Positions 1 to 7,699 of a DNA stretch of 64,000 nt are shown piece after piece. Both the position numbers and the translations under genes were made by a program. Source of the stretch: JANXMY01 sp964251675 (GTDB lineage Bacteria > Armatimonadota > Armatimonadia > Armatimonadales > Capsulimonadaceae); the NCBI GenBank assembly GCA_964251675.1, contig CAXUKS010000008.1:70821-134820 (forward strand), written 5' to 3'. The stretch's first letter is position 1; every line of letters begins with the position of its first letter. The notes under the pieces are model-generated. The model was given only the letters and a program-made list of their open reading frames with translations. It searched no databases and was not told the DNA's origin.

Positions 1-183
1 AAGCGCCCGCAATATCTCAGTGCCCTCCAAGCCGCCGCCGGGGAGCCGCTTTCGGCGCAGGACATGGACGCGCTGGCAGGCATCGACCAGAACTGCCGTT
101 TAATCAAAGGCCAGGTGTTTCTGTGGAAAGACGGCCAGGACTGGCGGGATTTGTGGGACGAAAGCGGCACCATTACGGGCTGA
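1..183 (+). CDS. C-terminal fragment of an unrecognised protein
   Basis: An open frame enters from the left edge and ends at TGA 181-183, giving the last 60 residues of a protein. The tail is acidic and aromatic (it contains QVFLWKDGQDWRDLWDE). I do not recognise the family. Codon use and GC match the downstream methyltransferase gene. Because the start is missing nothing can be said on domain order or operon membership; the 118 bp before the next gene contain a palindromic repeat, which suggests the transcript ends there. Confidence 0.55.
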   Translation, partial: KRPQYLSALQAAAGEPLSAQDMDALAGIDQNCRLIKGQVFLWKDGQDWRDLWDESGTITG

Positions 184-251
184 CCTACCTTCCTTGCTTC
201 GCCGGGTCCTTCCTAAAGGAAGGATAAGGAACAAGATAGAACCAAACTCGT

Positions 252-276
252 GTAGGGGCAGGGCTTGCCCCTGCCC
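252..276. repeat. Intergenic G-rich/C-rich palindromic repeat, copy 1
   Basis: An inverted repeat of the form GTAGGGGCAGGG-CTTG-CCCCTGCCC lies between two genes. A near copy in the opposite orientation is at 58228-58253 and a diverged one (GCGCAGCAAGCAGCGC core) at 4880-4910, all between host genes. It can form a hairpin and is followed by CTCTTTT, so it may also end transcription of the upstream gene. Confidence 0.6.
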
Positions 277-301
277 TCTTTTCCGCAGAAAGAACAACCC
301 C

Positions 302-1072
302 GTGCCAGACCTCTTACCAGAGCTGCGCTTTTCGGACCGCGTGGACAGCTACGTCAAATACCGCCCCGGCTATCCGCTGGCGCTGCTCGATTTTCTGACC
401 GCCGAGTGCGGCCTGTCGCCCGTGCAGGATGTGGCCGACATCGGGGCCGGAACGGGGCTGCTGACCCGGCTGTTTTTGGAGAATGGCAATGACGTTTGGG
501 CCGTAGAGCCGGACCCGGTCATGCGAGCGGCGGCAGAGCGAGACCTCGCCGCCGTGTTTCCCGGCTTTCACAGCGTCGCCGGGTCTGCCGAAGCAACGAC
601 ACTGCCTGAGCACAGCACCGACTTCTGGACGACGGGGCAGGCGTTTCACTGGTTCGACCCCGTCCGGGCGCGGGCCGAGGCGCGGCGCATCCTGCGTCCT
701 GGCGGCTGGGCCGTGCTGGTCTGGAACGTTCGGTCTACGGACACGACGCCGTTCCTGACGGCCTACGAGCAATTTCTGAGCCAGCACGGAAAAGACTATC
801 AGGGCGGACACGGCGGGGACACGACGGCGGCGCGGGCCATATTCTTTGGCGACACCGTGCCCAAAACGACCACACTGGAAGGCGTTCAGCACTTCGACGC
901 CGCTGGCCTGCGGGGCCGCTTTTTGTCTTCGTCCTACGCCCCCGCGCCCGCCGACCCGGACCGCAAGCGCATTCTGGCCGCGCTGGACCACATTTTTGAG
1001 GCATACCAGAGCGCCGGGCAGGTTGCCTTCGAGTATACTACAGAGGTTTACGCGGCCCAACTCAACCCGTGA
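302..1072 (+). CDS. Class I SAM-dependent methyltransferase
   Basis: Predicted 256-aa cytoplasmic methyltransferase of the Methyltransf_11 type. The glycine-rich SAM-binding motif I is seen as VADIGAGTG about 40 residues from the start, followed by the acidic ribose-binding residue in AVEPD and by GQAFHWFD, a post-motif typical of this group. The GTG at 302 (VPDLLPELRFSDRVDSY) is chosen because the frame further upstream runs through an intergenic repeat; its ribosome site is weak. The substrate cannot be told from the sequence. An alcohol dehydrogenase gene starts 10 bp downstream on the same strand, so the two are probably co-transcribed. Confidence 0.8.
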   Translation: MPDLLPELRFSDRVDSYVKYRPGYPLALLDFLTAECGLSPVQDVADIGAGTGLLTRLFLENGNDVWAVEPDPVMRAAAERDLAAVFPGFHSVAGSAEATTLPEHSTDFWTTGQAFHWFDPVRARAEARRILRPGGWAVLVWNVRSTDTTPFLTAYEQFLSQHGKDYQGGHGGDTTAARAIFFGDTVPKTTTLEGVQHFDAAGLRGRFLSSSYAPAPADPDRKRILAALDHIFEAYQSAGQVAFEYTTEVYAAQLNP

Positions 1073-1082
1073 AAGAAAAACC

Positions 1083-2147
1083 ATGACAACACTAATACAA
1101 GAAACCATGACCGGTGTGGTGCTGCCCGGCAACAGCACCGTTGCCTTCCGGGAGCAGCCGGTTCCGACACCGGGGCACGGGCAGGTTTTAGTCCAGATGA
1201 AGGCGTCGTCCATTTGTGGCTCGGATATTCGGGCCATCTATCGGGAGCATCTCGGGGTGGGGGATGAAGCCTACCGGGGCGTCGTGGCCGGGCATGAGCC
1301 GTGCGGGCAGATTGCCGCCGTGGGGCCAGGCTGCAAGCGGTTCAAAGCAGGCGACCGGGTCGTGCTGTACCATATCAGCGGCTGCGGGGTCTGCGAGGAC
1401 TGCCAGAGCGGCTACATGATTTCCTGCCACTCGGCGCACCGGGCCGCTTACGGCTGGCAGCGCGACGGCGGCCATGCGCCGTACCTGCTGGCCGAGGAAA
1501 ATACGTGTGTCGCCCTGCCCGATAACCTGTCGTATGTGGACGGGGCGCTGGTGGCCTGCGGCTTCGGCACGGCCTGGGAGGCGCTGACCCGTATCAAAGT
1601 CGATGGCCGGGACCGCCTGCTGGTGACGGGCCTCGGCCCGGTGGGTCTGGCGGCGGCGATGCTGGGCCGCGCCCTCGGGGCCACGGAGGTGATCGGGGTA
1701 GACACCAGCCAGGCGCGTCTGGATTTGGCGCGAAAGCTGGGGCTGGTCGATCAGGCGTTTCTGGGCGATGGCGAGGCATTAGACAAAATCAAAGCCGCCA
1801 CGGGCGGCAAAGGCTGCGAGGCGGCGATTGACTGCTCCGGGGCCGCGCCCGCCCGCCGCTTGGCCTTGTTGGGCACGCGGCAATGGGGCCGGTGCGTCTT
1901 CGTGGGCGAAGGCGGCACAGTGGATTTCGACGTCTCACCGCTCCTGATTCACCCGCAGATCACGCTTTACGGCTCGTGGGTGACTTCGCTGGGACACATG
2001 GAGGATTTGGTGGAGCGTTTGTCGCGCTGGAACCTGCACCCGGAGGTGACGGTGACGCACCGCTTTACGCTGGCGCAGGCCGCCGAAGCCTACGACGTCG
2101 CTGACAAAGGCCAGAGCGGCAAAGTGGTGATTGTGTTTGATGAGTAG
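1083..2147 (+). CDS. Zinc-dependent medium-chain alcohol/polyol dehydrogenase
   Basis: A 354-aa member of the MDR family (threonine, sorbitol and galactitol-1-phosphate dehydrogenase type), oxidising an alcohol with NAD. Visible features: catalytic-zinc ligands in SICGSD and GHEPCG, the four-cysteine structural-zinc lobe CGVCEDC..SC, and a Rossmann motif GLGPVGLAA. An aspartate at the end of beta-2 (IGVDTS) favours NAD over NADP. ATG 1083 is taken as start; ATG 1107 is a possible alternative. It lies 10 bp after the methyltransferase gene in the same direction. The substrate cannot be fixed from sequence. Confidence 0.88.
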   Translation: MTTLIQETMTGVVLPGNSTVAFREQPVPTPGHGQVLVQMKASSICGSDIRAIYREHLGVGDEAYRGVVAGHEPCGQIAAVGPGCKRFKAGDRVVLYHISGCGVCEDCQSGYMISCHSAHRAAYGWQRDGGHAPYLLAEENTCVALPDNLSYVDGALVACGFGTAWEALTRIKVDGRDRLLVTGLGPVGLAAAMLGRALGATEVIGVDTSQARLDLARKLGLVDQAFLGDGEALDKIKAATGGKGCEAAIDCSGAAPARRLALLGTRQWGRCVFVGEGGTVDFDVSPLLIHPQITLYGSWVTSLGHMEDLVERLSRWNLHPEVTVTHRFTLAQAAEAYDVADKGQSGKVVIVFDE

Positions 2148-2189
2148 CTGTTGTGACATAAGACAAGCAAGAGCCACGCATTGAAATGC

Positions 2190-2333
2190 ATGGCTGAGGG
2201 GCGAAGACGCCGAACGTCCCTGCGGGACGCCCACTTCGTGGGTCTTGAATCTTTTGTCCCGCAGGGACATTCAGCCGAAGGCTCCTCAGCCACGGAATTA
2301 ATTCCGTGGCCCTTGCCTTGCCAACCCTGGATT
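2190..2333. repeat. Intergenic block of short palindromes
   Basis: The space between the dehydrogenase and the leftward phosphatase gene holds several perfect or near-perfect inverted repeats: CGTCCCTGCGGGACG, CCCACTTCGTGGG, a second GTCCCGCAGGGAC, and a 22 bp perfect palindrome at 2289-2310 with core GGAATTAATTCC. The two genes converge here, so the hairpins may serve as a shared terminator, but no clean U-tract is seen. The block looks like a composite of mobile intergenic repeats. Confidence 0.5.
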
Positions 2334-3542
2334 TCAATTCAGAGGCGTCTCGCACGGCATCCGCCGCAGCAGAAGCATGGCGATGTCATCGCGCTGGCGG
2401 GGGCCGAGGGTGGCCGCGAGGGCGGTGTCCAGCGCGGCCACGGTGGCCTGAGAAGAATGCTTCTCCCGCTCGGCTTCTGCCAGCGCGGCCCGGAACAGCC
2501 GCCAGGCTCCCACGCTGTCCACGAATTGACCGCGCCTGTCCCGCGCTTCCGTCACCCCGTCAGTCATCAGCAGGAGCGCATCACCTGCATTCAGACTGAC
2601 TAATCCCTCCTCGTACTCCGCACCGAGGCCGATCCCTAAAATCGGCCCCGTCGAATCCAGCACTTCCTCCCCGCCGTTCGCCCGCCGCAGCAGAGGCGGC
2701 TCATGGCCCGCGCTGGCATAACGCAGCGTGCCGCTGCCTGTGTCCAGAATGCCCAGAAACAGCGAAGCCGTTTCAAAGCGCATCTGCTGGCGAACAATCA
2801 AATCGTCCAGTTGTGCCATGATCCGCGCGGGGTCGCTGTTGGTGCTGCTGAAGGCCCGCACGGAGTAGCGCAGCAGGGCAATGGAGGCCGCCGCCTCTTT
2901 GCCTTTGCCCATCACATCGCCCAGCAGCAGCCCGTAACGCCCCGCGCCGAGCGGGTAAAAGTCGTAAAAGTCGCCGCCGACTTCCTCTTCCTGATGGAAG
3001 GGCCGGTACACGCCGCCGATGTCATAGCCGGGGGCGTCCGCCAGCGTGTCCGGCAGGATCGAAGAGCGCAGCGCGGTGACCACCCCGCGCCGGGTTTCGG
3101 CCTGGCTTTGCATCTGCCGCGCCCGCTGGGTCAGCCAGACCCCCGCCCCGCCGCAGAGGACAAACAGCAGCGTTCGTATCACCAGAACGTGTTCAGCCGG
3201 GGCGACCGGCAGCCGCACGGGCGGCTGCCAGTGAGGAACCACGGCGGCCCCGTACCCGGCGGACAGCGCCAGTACCAGCAGGCCGGGGCGCACTCCCCAC
3301 AGGCTGGCCGCCGCCACCACCACGAGCAGGGACAGCAGCGCCCAGGAAAACCCAAATCGCAGCAGCGCGGCATTGCCGACCCCCATCAGGGCGCTGGCGG
3401 CAAGGAAAAGCCCCCCGGCCAGCAGGTAGGGCCGCAGCCCCGCAGGCAGGCGCGGAAACACGGGGCGTGTCACTTCCCGCGTGACTTCAGCAGCCAGACC
3501 CCGCGCCCACGGAGCCGCCTGCGCGGGTTTGCTGATCGGCAT
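2334..3542 (-). CDS. Membrane-anchored PP2C/SpoIIE-family serine phosphatase
   Basis: A 402-aa RsbU-like phosphatase. Residues about 38-145 are hydrophobic with four or more membrane segments and resemble DUF4118-type sensor domains; the C-terminal half is a PP2C SpoIIE domain with metal-binding aspartates in EEVGGDFYDF, GDVMGKGKEAA, LMTDGVTEARD and RQRDDIAMLLL, plus the SAGHEPPLL motif. This family dephosphorylates anti-anti-sigma (STAS) proteins in partner-switching pathways. No STAS or HATPase partner is next to it, so the target is unknown. It stands alone, convergent with the dehydrogenase and divergent from the HAD gene. Confidence 0.88.
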   Translation of the reverse strand: MPISKPAQAAPWARGLAAEVTREVTRPVFPRLPAGLRPYLLAGGLFLAASALMGVGNAALLRFGFSWALLSLLVVVAAASLWGVRPGLLVLALSAGYGAAVVPHWQPPVRLPVAPAEHVLVIRTLLFVLCGGAGVWLTQRARQMQSQAETRRGVVTALRSSILPDTLADAPGYDIGGVYRPFHQEEEVGGDFYDFYPLGAGRYGLLLGDVMGKGKEAAASIALLRYSVRAFSSTNSDPARIMAQLDDLIVRQQMRFETASLFLGILDTGSGTLRYASAGHEPPLLRRANGGEEVLDSTGPILGIGLGAEYEEGLVSLNAGDALLLMTDGVTEARDRRGQFVDSVGAWRLFRAALAEAEREKHSSQATVAALDTALAATLGPRQRDDIAMLLLRRMPCETPLN

Positions 3543-3663
3543 TGGCTTTGTTTTCTCCCCGGTTCGCCCGTCTGCGCGGGCATCCGTCTGGAAACACTGT
3601 ATCCGGCAATTATGAGAAGAACATGAAAAGCCCTCGGCTTTTCGCCCCTCTTGCCCTGTTGGG

Positions 3664-3669
3664 TATACT
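3664..3669 (+). promoter_or_regulatory. Candidate -10 box for the HAD gene
   Basis: TATACT in the 228 bp between the divergent phosphatase and HAD genes matches the -10 box of several other host promoters in this window. The -35 region 17 bp upstream (TTCGCC) is poor, so the call is tentative. The rest of this gap holds nothing else I can name. Confidence 0.35.
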
Positions 3670-3770
3670 CACGGCTGTTCTTGCGAGCAGACTGGGGTCG
3701 AATTGATTGGCCTGCACGACAAAATCGATGTTCCGGCGGCGTCTTCGGGGCATCAGCGGGAGGCTCAGAC

Positions 3771-4436
3771 GTGATTTTCTTTGATATGGACGATACCCTG
3801 GTTATGCACAGCCGGGCGCAAACGCAGGCGGCTTTGCGGTTCTGGGATGAGTTCTCATCTCGGCTCTCCTTCACACGGCAGGAGTTTCCCGCCGTGTGGG
3901 ACGCCGTCATGCAGAAGCATTTCGCCCAGTTCGCGGCCGGGCGGATTTCGTTCACGGAACACCGGCGGCGGCGTATGCGGGAGATACTGGGCGCGGAGGA
4001 CAAAGACGGCTCCGCCTTCCAGTTTTATCTGGCGCATTACGAGCGGGAGTGGGCGCTTTTTGACGACGTTCTGCCATGTCTGGACGCCTTGACAGGCACG
4101 CGCCTGGGGATCATTACTAATGGCAACGGTGAACAGCAAAGACGCAAGCTGCATCAGCTTGGCATTGCCGATAACTTCACCCCTGTCATCATTTCCGAAG
4201 ACCTCGGCGTCTCGAAGCCGGACCCGGAGATATTCCGCGCTGCTCGTAAAGAGGCCGGAGCCTCCCCAGAAGACTGCGTTTATGTCGGCGACAGCCTAAC
4301 CATTGACTCCCGCGCCAGTCAAGCCGCCGGGATGCGCGGTGTCTGGCTGAACCGGGATAAAAACCCCGCGCCCGATGCAGGCATTCTTATAATTAGTAGC
4401 CTGAGCGAGCTGCCCGCTCTCCTCGCTTCTCTCTAA
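3771..4436 (+). CDS. HAD-superfamily phosphatase, YjjG-like
   Basis: A 221-aa haloacid dehalogenase-fold hydrolase with all four motifs: nucleophile motif FFDMDDTLV at the N-terminus, threonine motif GIITNGNG, the lysine in SEDLGVSKPDP and the acidic motif VYVGDSLTID. These features resemble YjjG-type nucleotidases, which hydrolyse pyrimidine nucleoside monophosphates, but substrate assignment within this superfamily is unreliable. GTG 3771 is chosen because GGGAGG lies 7 bases upstream and the nucleophile motif begins immediately; the open frame continues upstream without a conserved protein. It is followed after 12 bp by the FosA-like gene. Confidence 0.85.
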   Translation: MIFFDMDDTLVMHSRAQTQAALRFWDEFSSRLSFTRQEFPAVWDAVMQKHFAQFAAGRISFTEHRRRRMREILGAEDKDGSAFQFYLAHYEREWALFDDVLPCLDALTGTRLGIITNGNGEQQRRKLHQLGIADNFTPVIISEDLGVSKPDPEIFRAARKEAGASPEDCVYVGDSLTIDSRASQAAGMRGVWLNRDKNPAPDAGILIISSLSELPALLASL

Positions 4437-4448
4437 AGGAGCCGCCGT

Positions 4449-4856
4449 ATGGTCACCGGCATCAACCACATCACCTTCGTCGTCCGCAATCTTAGCGACG
4501 CAATCGCCTTCTACCGGGACACGCTGGGAATGACCCTGCACGCGACTTGGGACACGGGCGCATACCTGACGGCGGGGGCGGTCTGGATCGCTCTCAACAC
4601 TGACCTGAATGGAACAGGCGAACCGCCACGGGGCGACAGCCATATTGCTTTCACGGTTGCCCCCGAAGAGTTTGAGGCTGTGACGGAGCGCATTCTTCAG
4701 GCCGGGGCAGAAGTCTGGCGCGAAAACCGGAGCGAGGGGGCTTCGCTGTATTTTACGGACCCGGACGGCCACAAACTGGAAATCCATGCTTCTGACCTAG
4801 CCGCCCGGCTGTCCGATATGGCGGTGGACTCGCCGCCTGACTTTCAAGCGTACTGA
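4449..4856 (+). CDS. fosA: FosA-like glyoxalase-fold enzyme (possible fosfomycin thiol transferase)
   Basis: A 135-aa vicinal-oxygen-chelate protein that lines up with FosA over its whole length. The expected metal ligands are present as H7, H65 and E111, and the fosfomycin-loop segment WRENRSEGASLYF keeps the asparagine, arginine, serines and tyrosine of FosA, with an arginine where FosA has Lys90. FosA adds glutathione to fosfomycin; FosB and FosX use bacillithiol or water. Which co-substrate is used here is unknown. AAAGGAGCC lies just before ATG 4449. It follows the HAD gene closely and is probably co-transcribed. Confidence 0.72.
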   Translation: MVTGINHITFVVRNLSDAIAFYRDTLGMTLHATWDTGAYLTAGAVWIALNTDLNGTGEPPRGDSHIAFTVAPEEFEAVTERILQAGAEVWRENRSEGASLYFTDPDGHKLEIHASDLAARLSDMAVDSPPDFQAY

Positions 4857-4879
4857 GAAATAGGGTTTCGGACAAGAGA

Positions 4880-4938
4880 GGAGGGCGCAGCAAGCAGCGC
4901 CCCTACATCTAACATTTCAGTTCCCCCATTATTGGGGG
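4880..4938. repeat. Two intergenic palindromes in tandem
   Basis: 4880-4910 is a diverged copy of the GTAGGGGC-type palindrome (GGGCGCAGCAAGCAGCGCCC). 4923-4938 is CCCCCATTATTGGGGG, which recurs at 58264-58279 and inverted at 58188-58203. Both lie between the FosA-like gene and the chromate transporter and could end transcription of the former. Confidence 0.6.
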
Positions 4939-4975
4939 CTAGGGGATTCTGTGCCCACGCATCCAAACGCAGCAG

Positions 4976-4993
4976 GGTGCTATACTAAGCGCG
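4976..4993 (+). promoter_or_regulatory. Extended -10 promoter close to the start codon
   Basis: TGCTATACT (extended TGn plus TATACT at 4981-4986) sits only 6 bases before the GTG at 4993. A transcript starting 6-7 bases after the box would begin at or next to the GTG, so the mRNA for the first chromate-transporter half may be leaderless. No Shine-Dalgarno sequence is visible before that GTG. Confidence 0.5.
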
Positions 4994-5613
4994 TGTCCAC
5001 CTCTGAACTTCCATCCCCAGTGACCCCGCCGTCTTCGCGTTCCCTGCTGCGTGTCTGGTTTCTGCTGGGCCTGCAATCGTTTGGCGGCGGCATGGCGACC
5101 CTGACTCTGGTGCGCCGGACGGCGGTGGAGCAGGAGCGGTGGATCACCGAGGCCGAGTTTTCCCATTTCTGGTCCCTGGTGCAGCTTGCCCCCGGTATCA
5201 ACCTTCTGGCGCTGATTATTCTGATTGGCCGGGCGGTGGCGGGCGGGCGCGGCATCATGCTGGCGCTCACCGGCTTGCTGCTGCCTTCCGTGGCAATCAC
5301 CGTCGCTCTGACCGCGTCGTACAGCCATTTCCAGCAGTCACCGCTCGTGCGGAACGCCACCGGCGGCGTCATCCCGGCGATTGTCGGGCTGGGACTGGTC
5401 ACGGCCTGGCAGATTGCCAAGCCCCTGCTCTGGCGGCAGCGTCCGAATGCCACGCGCCGGGCAGAGCAGGCGGGGTTCACGTTCCACTTGCTGCTGCTGG
5501 TCGGCAGCGGCCTGGCGGCGTGGAAGGCTCATCTGCCGGTGATCGTCATTCTGCTGACGGCGGGGCTGATTGGCGCGGCATGGAGCTGGGCGCGGGGGAG
5601 GGCAAGGGAGTGA
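4993..5613 (+). CDS. chrA: Chromate transporter, N-terminal half-protein
   Basis: A 206-aa inner-membrane protein of the short-chain CHR family. The hallmark FGGGMATLTLVRR loop follows the first helix, and TEAEFSHFWSLVQLAPGINLLALI matches the conserved second-loop region. About six hydrophobic segments follow. Short ChrA proteins work as pairs of oppositely oriented halves that form one chromate exporter or sulfate/chromate carrier; the partner is encoded immediately downstream with a 4 bp GTGA overlap, which indicates translational coupling. GTG 4993 is preferred to ATG 4951 because the -10 box lies between them. Confidence 0.85.
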   Translation: MSTSELPSPVTPPSSRSLLRVWFLLGLQSFGGGMATLTLVRRTAVEQERWITEAEFSHFWSLVQLAPGINLLALIILIGRAVAGGRGIMLALTGLLLPSVAITVALTASYSHFQQSPLVRNATGGVIPAIVGLGLVTAWQIAKPLLWRQRPNATRRAEQAGFTFHLLLLVGSGLAAWKAHLPVIVILLTAGLIGAAWSWARGRARE

Positions 5614-6119
5614 GCTGGCTTTTGTATTTCTGGCTGTTCCTGAAAGCGTCGCTGTTTTCGACGGGCGGCATGGGCAACCTGCCGAGCCTGCACGCGGACC
5701 TGCCCGCGCACGGCTGGGCCACTGAGCGGCAGTTCGGGGAGGCGCTGACGATTGGCAACATCTCGCCCGGCCCGACCGGCCTGTGGGTGATCAGTCTGGG
5801 CTACCTGACGGGGGGCGTGCCGGGCAGTCTGCTGGCACTCCTGGCGATTGTTCTGCCGCCGCTGCTGATTCTGGGGGTGGAGCGGCTGTATCGACGGGTG
5901 CAGCATCACCCGGCAGTGGAGGGGTTCGTGCAGGGGCTGGGGCTGGCCGTGGTGGGCATTTTTCTGGTGGCGCTGGGGGGGATTTTCCAGAGCGCGGGGA
6001 TCACGGCTCGCACTCTGACCCTTCTCGCGGCGGCGCTGGGCCTGGCCCTGTGGCGGCGCGTGCCGGTGGTGGGCATTGTGGGCCTCGCCGCGCTGACCGG
6101 GGTGCTGTGGCACGGATAA
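5610..6119 (+). CDS. chrA: Chromate transporter, C-terminal half-protein
   Basis: A 169-aa membrane protein, partner of the upstream half. It shows the family motif near the N-terminus (LFSTGGMGNLPSL) and the SPGPTGLWVISLGYLTGG segment after helix 1, followed by four or five helices. GTG 5610 overlaps the upstream TGA, and AAGGGAG directly before it could serve as ribosome site. Together the two products are expected to form a heterodimeric CHR transporter; real specificity for chromate cannot be read from the sequence. A strong terminator follows at 6137-6179. Confidence 0.87.
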   Translation: MSWLLYFWLFLKASLFSTGGMGNLPSLHADLPAHGWATERQFGEALTIGNISPGPTGLWVISLGYLTGGVPGSLLALLAIVLPPLLILGVERLYRRVQHHPAVEGFVQGLGLAVVGIFLVALGGIFQSAGITARTLTLLAAALGLALWRRVPVVGIVGLAALTGVLWHG

Positions 6120-6136
6120 GCATAAAGGAGAGAGAC

Positions 6137-6179
6137 AAAAAAGCGCCCGCTGTCCAAGTTGAACAGCGGGCGCTTTTTT
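6137..6179 (+). terminator. Bidirectional intrinsic terminator
   Basis: AAGCGCCCGCTGT pairs with ACAGCGGGCGCTT around a short loop, with an A-run before and a T-run after, so it can stop transcription from both sides. It ends the chrA pair and lies directly beside the left prophage attachment site. In the uninterrupted chromosome it would also have followed the tRNA-Leu gene. Confidence 0.88.
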
Positions 6180-6181
6180 CC

Positions 6182-6246
6182 ATGCCGAAGGCGAGACTCG
6201 AACTCGCATGCCCTTGCGAGCACTGCGACCTGAACACAGCGTGTAT
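6182..6246 (-). repeat. Left attachment site (displaced tRNA-Leu 3' end)
   Basis: 65 bases identical to 48283-48347. The segment covers the T-arm, variable arm, anticodon arm and 3' acceptor strand of tRNA-Leu(CAG), but lacks the 5' end, so it is not a functional tRNA. This is the chromosomal 3' half pushed away by integration. Bases 6247-6431 between this site and the first phage gene contain no gene that I can support. Confidence 0.92.
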
Positions 6247-6431
6247 CAGACCAATTTTATGGGTTTTGATCTCTTCGGCTAATATGTACGGAATTTCAGA
6301 TATATTTCTAAATCCAATGATTCATTATAGACCAAGATTTCAGGTTTTGCAAGCTTTTTTGTTCGGACCAATCAACTATTTTCCAAAAACCCCTCGCCTA
6401 TGTAAGGATGGGGCCGTGGCGCGGAACGTCT

Positions 6432-6905
6432 TCATTCGCTCGGAATATCAATGCTCTCAATGACGGGCGGCGGTAAGCCTAGCCCCTGAAGTTCCAGCTC
6501 GGCCTTGTGCCTCTCAACAAGTTCCTCCAAAAAGCCCGATGGATTTTCCTCGTCTTGCATGCGGCAATATTCCCAACTCGACAATTTCATGTAAACTGGA
6601 AAACCAACGTAGGCGTTCGCTATGATCGCCTCTTCTTTTTCCCTGGCCTCCCTCTCTTCTGGGCGCTCGACCCTTGGCCTGCCTGCCTTCTTCACCCCTC
6701 CTACCTGAGTGCGAGCCCGATATTCCTCTAGCACAATGCTGGAAATCACTTTGCGATTATATTTCATCTCGCAAGCGATACGCCCTGTAGAAATTGCATT
6801 CCTAATCGCCCCTGGAGTGACCCCTAATTCTTCAGCCGCTTCTATTATAGTGTAGTGTTTCGGCACCAAAACCCACTCTGCGACTTGATCTGTGACTTGT
6901 TCCAT
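6432..6905 (-). CDS. Helix-turn-helix regulator (repressor or excisionase candidate)
   Basis: A 157-aa protein with one clear DNA-binding helix-turn-helix, TIIEAAEELGVTPGAIRNAI (about residues 19-38), then a basic linker (KKAGRPRVERPEE) and an acidic helical C-terminus. The fold of the HTH resembles MerR/excisionase-type domains. ATG 6905 is chosen because AGGAGG lies 5 bases upstream. The gene is the first one at the left prophage end, divergent from the early operon and facing an operator-like region at 6961-7017, as expected for a lysogeny regulator. Repressor versus excisionase cannot be decided. Confidence 0.7.
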   Translation of the reverse strand: MEQVTDQVAEWVLVPKHYTIIEAAEELGVTPGAIRNAISTGRIACEMKYNRKVISSIVLEEYRARTQVGGVKKAGRPRVERPEEREAREKEEAIIANAYVGFPVYMKLSSWEYCRMQDEENPSGFLEELVERHKAELELQGLGLPPPVIESIDIPSE

Positions 6906-6960
6906 GCAGTCCTCCTGTGTGAGATTATACCCGAAATAGAAAGCAGTGCAGAAGCAGAAA

Positions 6961-7017
6961 ATATGTTGATTTATTTTTAACAAAATGTTGACAACAATAT
7001 GTTGTTTGTGATATAAT
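6961..7017 (+). promoter_or_regulatory. Early rightward promoter with overlapping operator
   Basis: TTGACA (6988-6993) and TATAAT (7012-7017) are spaced by 18 bases. The -35 box lies inside the palindrome TGTTGACAACA (6986-6996), and the motif ATGTTG recurs at about 6963, 6985 and 7000. A repressor bound here would block the promoter; the divergent HTH protein is the obvious candidate. Confidence 0.75.
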
Positions 7018-7047
7018 ACCCCTATAACCAACCGAGGACCACAAACA

Positions 7048-7437
7048 ATGACCAGCCGCACCCAAGTCGCAGACGCCATGATCGCCATCAAAAGCCAGAT
7101 GTACTCATACACTCCAATCGTCGAAACCAGCGACGATAAAACCATCTGCGTGATGAATGCTGTCCAGGCAGATGGCAAGTACGATGTCGACGACATGGGC
7201 CTGCGCCGCTCGCGGACTGGCACGGTCGCAGGCGCTAAGATGACCGCCCAGGTCGCCTCGTACTGTGGCTGCACCGTAATCCACTTTTATGCCATTGAGA
7301 CCAATCACTCCCGCCGCTTCCTCATCGACGCCCAGGGACAAATATGGATGGATGCCGATGGCCGCGCCGTGCGCGTGGGGGCGAACAACAAATACCTGCC
7401 CGTCATCAACAAGATCATGCAGGCACGGGCCAACTAG
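7048..7437 (+). CDS. Early phage protein of unknown function
   Basis: A 129-aa protein that is the first gene after the early promoter. GAGGA precedes ATG 7048. It is a soluble mixed alpha/beta sequence, with a middle segment TVAGAKMTAQVASYCGCTVIHFYAIE and a C-terminus FLIDAQGQIWMDADGRAVRVG. I do not recognise the family. Position next to the repressor suggests an early or lysogeny-decision role, but this is inference only. A hairpin terminator follows. Confidence 0.65.
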   Translation: MTSRTQVADAMIAIKSQMYSYTPIVETSDDKTICVMNAVQADGKYDVDDMGLRRSRTGTVAGAKMTAQVASYCGCTVIHFYAIETNHSRRFLIDAQGQIWMDADGRAVRVGANNKYLPVINKIMQARAN

Positions 7438-7447
7438 ACACAGCAAA

Positions 7448-7469
7448 GCCCGCCGCCAAAGCGGCGGGC
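7448..7469 (+). terminator. Hairpin after the first early gene
   Basis: GCCCGCCGC pairs with GCGGCGGGC around CAAA. There is no good T-run after it (CACTTAAAC), so it may attenuate rather than stop transcription into the next genes, which have no separate promoter that I can see. Confidence 0.5.
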
Positions 7470-7495
7470 ACTTAAACAACACAAGGAGACAAACA

Positions 7496-7699
7496 ATGAG
7501 TGCTGGCGATCTGACCGAAACCGATTGGCAACACCTAGAGGCGGACCCCGAATGGGGGGATGGACACATCCACAAAGCGACAAAAATGAGCGTAAAGGTC
7601 AAATATCCCAAAGACGTAGGTGATGACTTTTTGTCAGACAACGACGAAATCTGCAACGATAGGCCCCTCCTGGAGGCACCCATTGCAGCACGAGCCTAA
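7496..7699 (+). CDS. Small early phage protein
   Basis: A 67-aa acidic protein beginning MSAGDLTETDWQHLEADPEW. AAGGAGAC lies 6 bases before ATG 7496, a strong ribosome site. No family is recognised. Its 3' end overlaps the next gene's TTG start by 17 bases, pointing to a coupled operon that runs to 8460. Confidence 0.6.
   Translation: MSAGDLTETDWQHLEADPEWGDGHIHKATKMSVKVKYPKDVGDDFLSDNDEICNDRPLLEAPIAARA

Noticed and set aside
314..1237. Leftward frame of 307 codons opposite the methyltransferase
   Set aside because: Shadow of a gene with clear SAM-binding motifs; no ribosome site or recognisable domain.
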